34,763 nucleotides of DNA from Smittium mucronatum (taxonomy: Eukaryota > Kickxellomycota > Harpellomycetes > Harpellales > Legeriomycetaceae): positions 1 to 34,763 of the forward strand of contig LSSL01002067.1 of assembly GCA_001953115.1 (NCBI GenBank). The letters are read 5' to 3'. Position numbers and translations under genes: made by a program. This document shows, one piece after another, positions 34,743-34,763 of the stretch (within the stretch, counting starts at the first letter, position 1; every line of letters starts with the position of its first letter). The notes under the pieces were generated by a model, which worked only from the letters and a program-made list of their open reading frames with translations, did not search any database and was not told where the DNA came from.

Positions 34743-34763
34743 TTTTTTTTTTTTTTTTTTTTT
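34743..34763 (+). repeat. Poly-T run at the window end
   Basis: 21 consecutive T reaching the last base. It probably marks a contig end at an unresolved homopolymer. Confidence 0.85.

Noticed and set aside
1..34763. tRNA, rRNA or CRISPR array
   Set aside because: No cloverleaf-like T-arm consensus, rRNA-like block or regularly spaced direct repeats were seen by eye on either strand; a dedicated scan was not possible.

Overview
The window looks like an AT-rich, gene-poor stretch of a eukaryotic nuclear genome, most likely an early-diverging (non-Dikarya) fungus. Evidence for this is the single long gene with short GT..AG introns (71-88 bp), the standard stop codons, the fungal-like Nup133 protein and a relic of a DIRS-type retrotransposon, an element order that to my knowledge is common in early-diverging fungi and rare in Dikarya. 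I cannot name a species. There is no sign of operons, ribosome binding sites or other bacterial organisation.

Layout. 1-4206 is AT-rich spacer with simple repeats. 4207-8731 is a 4.5-kb decayed tyrosine-recombinase (DIRS-order) retrotransposon with inverted termini, its coding strand being minus: gag-like ORF at the high-coordinate end, then reverse transcriptase, RNase H and tyrosine recombinase. 9345-14939 is a 5.6-kb DNA transposon (copy A) with terminal inverted repeats and two convergent decayed genes: an unidentified plus-strand ORF and a minus-strand transposase with a readable D-D-E-like triad. 14940-16796 is spacer holding a C13 run and an unidentified higher-GC island. 16797-21175 (minus) is the only intact gene, a four-exon NUP133 of 1381 codons plus stop, whose first three exons are small. 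21278-21367 (minus) is a possible C-terminal coding remnant of another gene. 21392-27022 is a second, diverged copy (B) of the same DNA transposon in the same orientation. 27024-33347 is AT-rich spacer. 33348-33635 is a 288-bp MITE with the termini of the A/B family, and 34106-34230 is a 125-bp miniature derivative with both ends of the DIRS-like element. The window stops in a run of 21 T.

Functionally, one housekeeping gene (nuclear-pore scaffold) sits between two decayed copies of one transposon family, the upstream copy starting only about 220 bp from the NUP133 start codon. Each of the two large families also has a miniature derivative within the last 1.5 kb. The transposable elements are all visibly broken by stops and frameshifts. 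The DNA-transposon family (termini GGGTGATTCTTAATGAAG, two tail-to-tail ORFs, a transposase with DFKEN, WSDSGPHFRN and HGK-containing motifs) is the best candidate here for something not yet well described.
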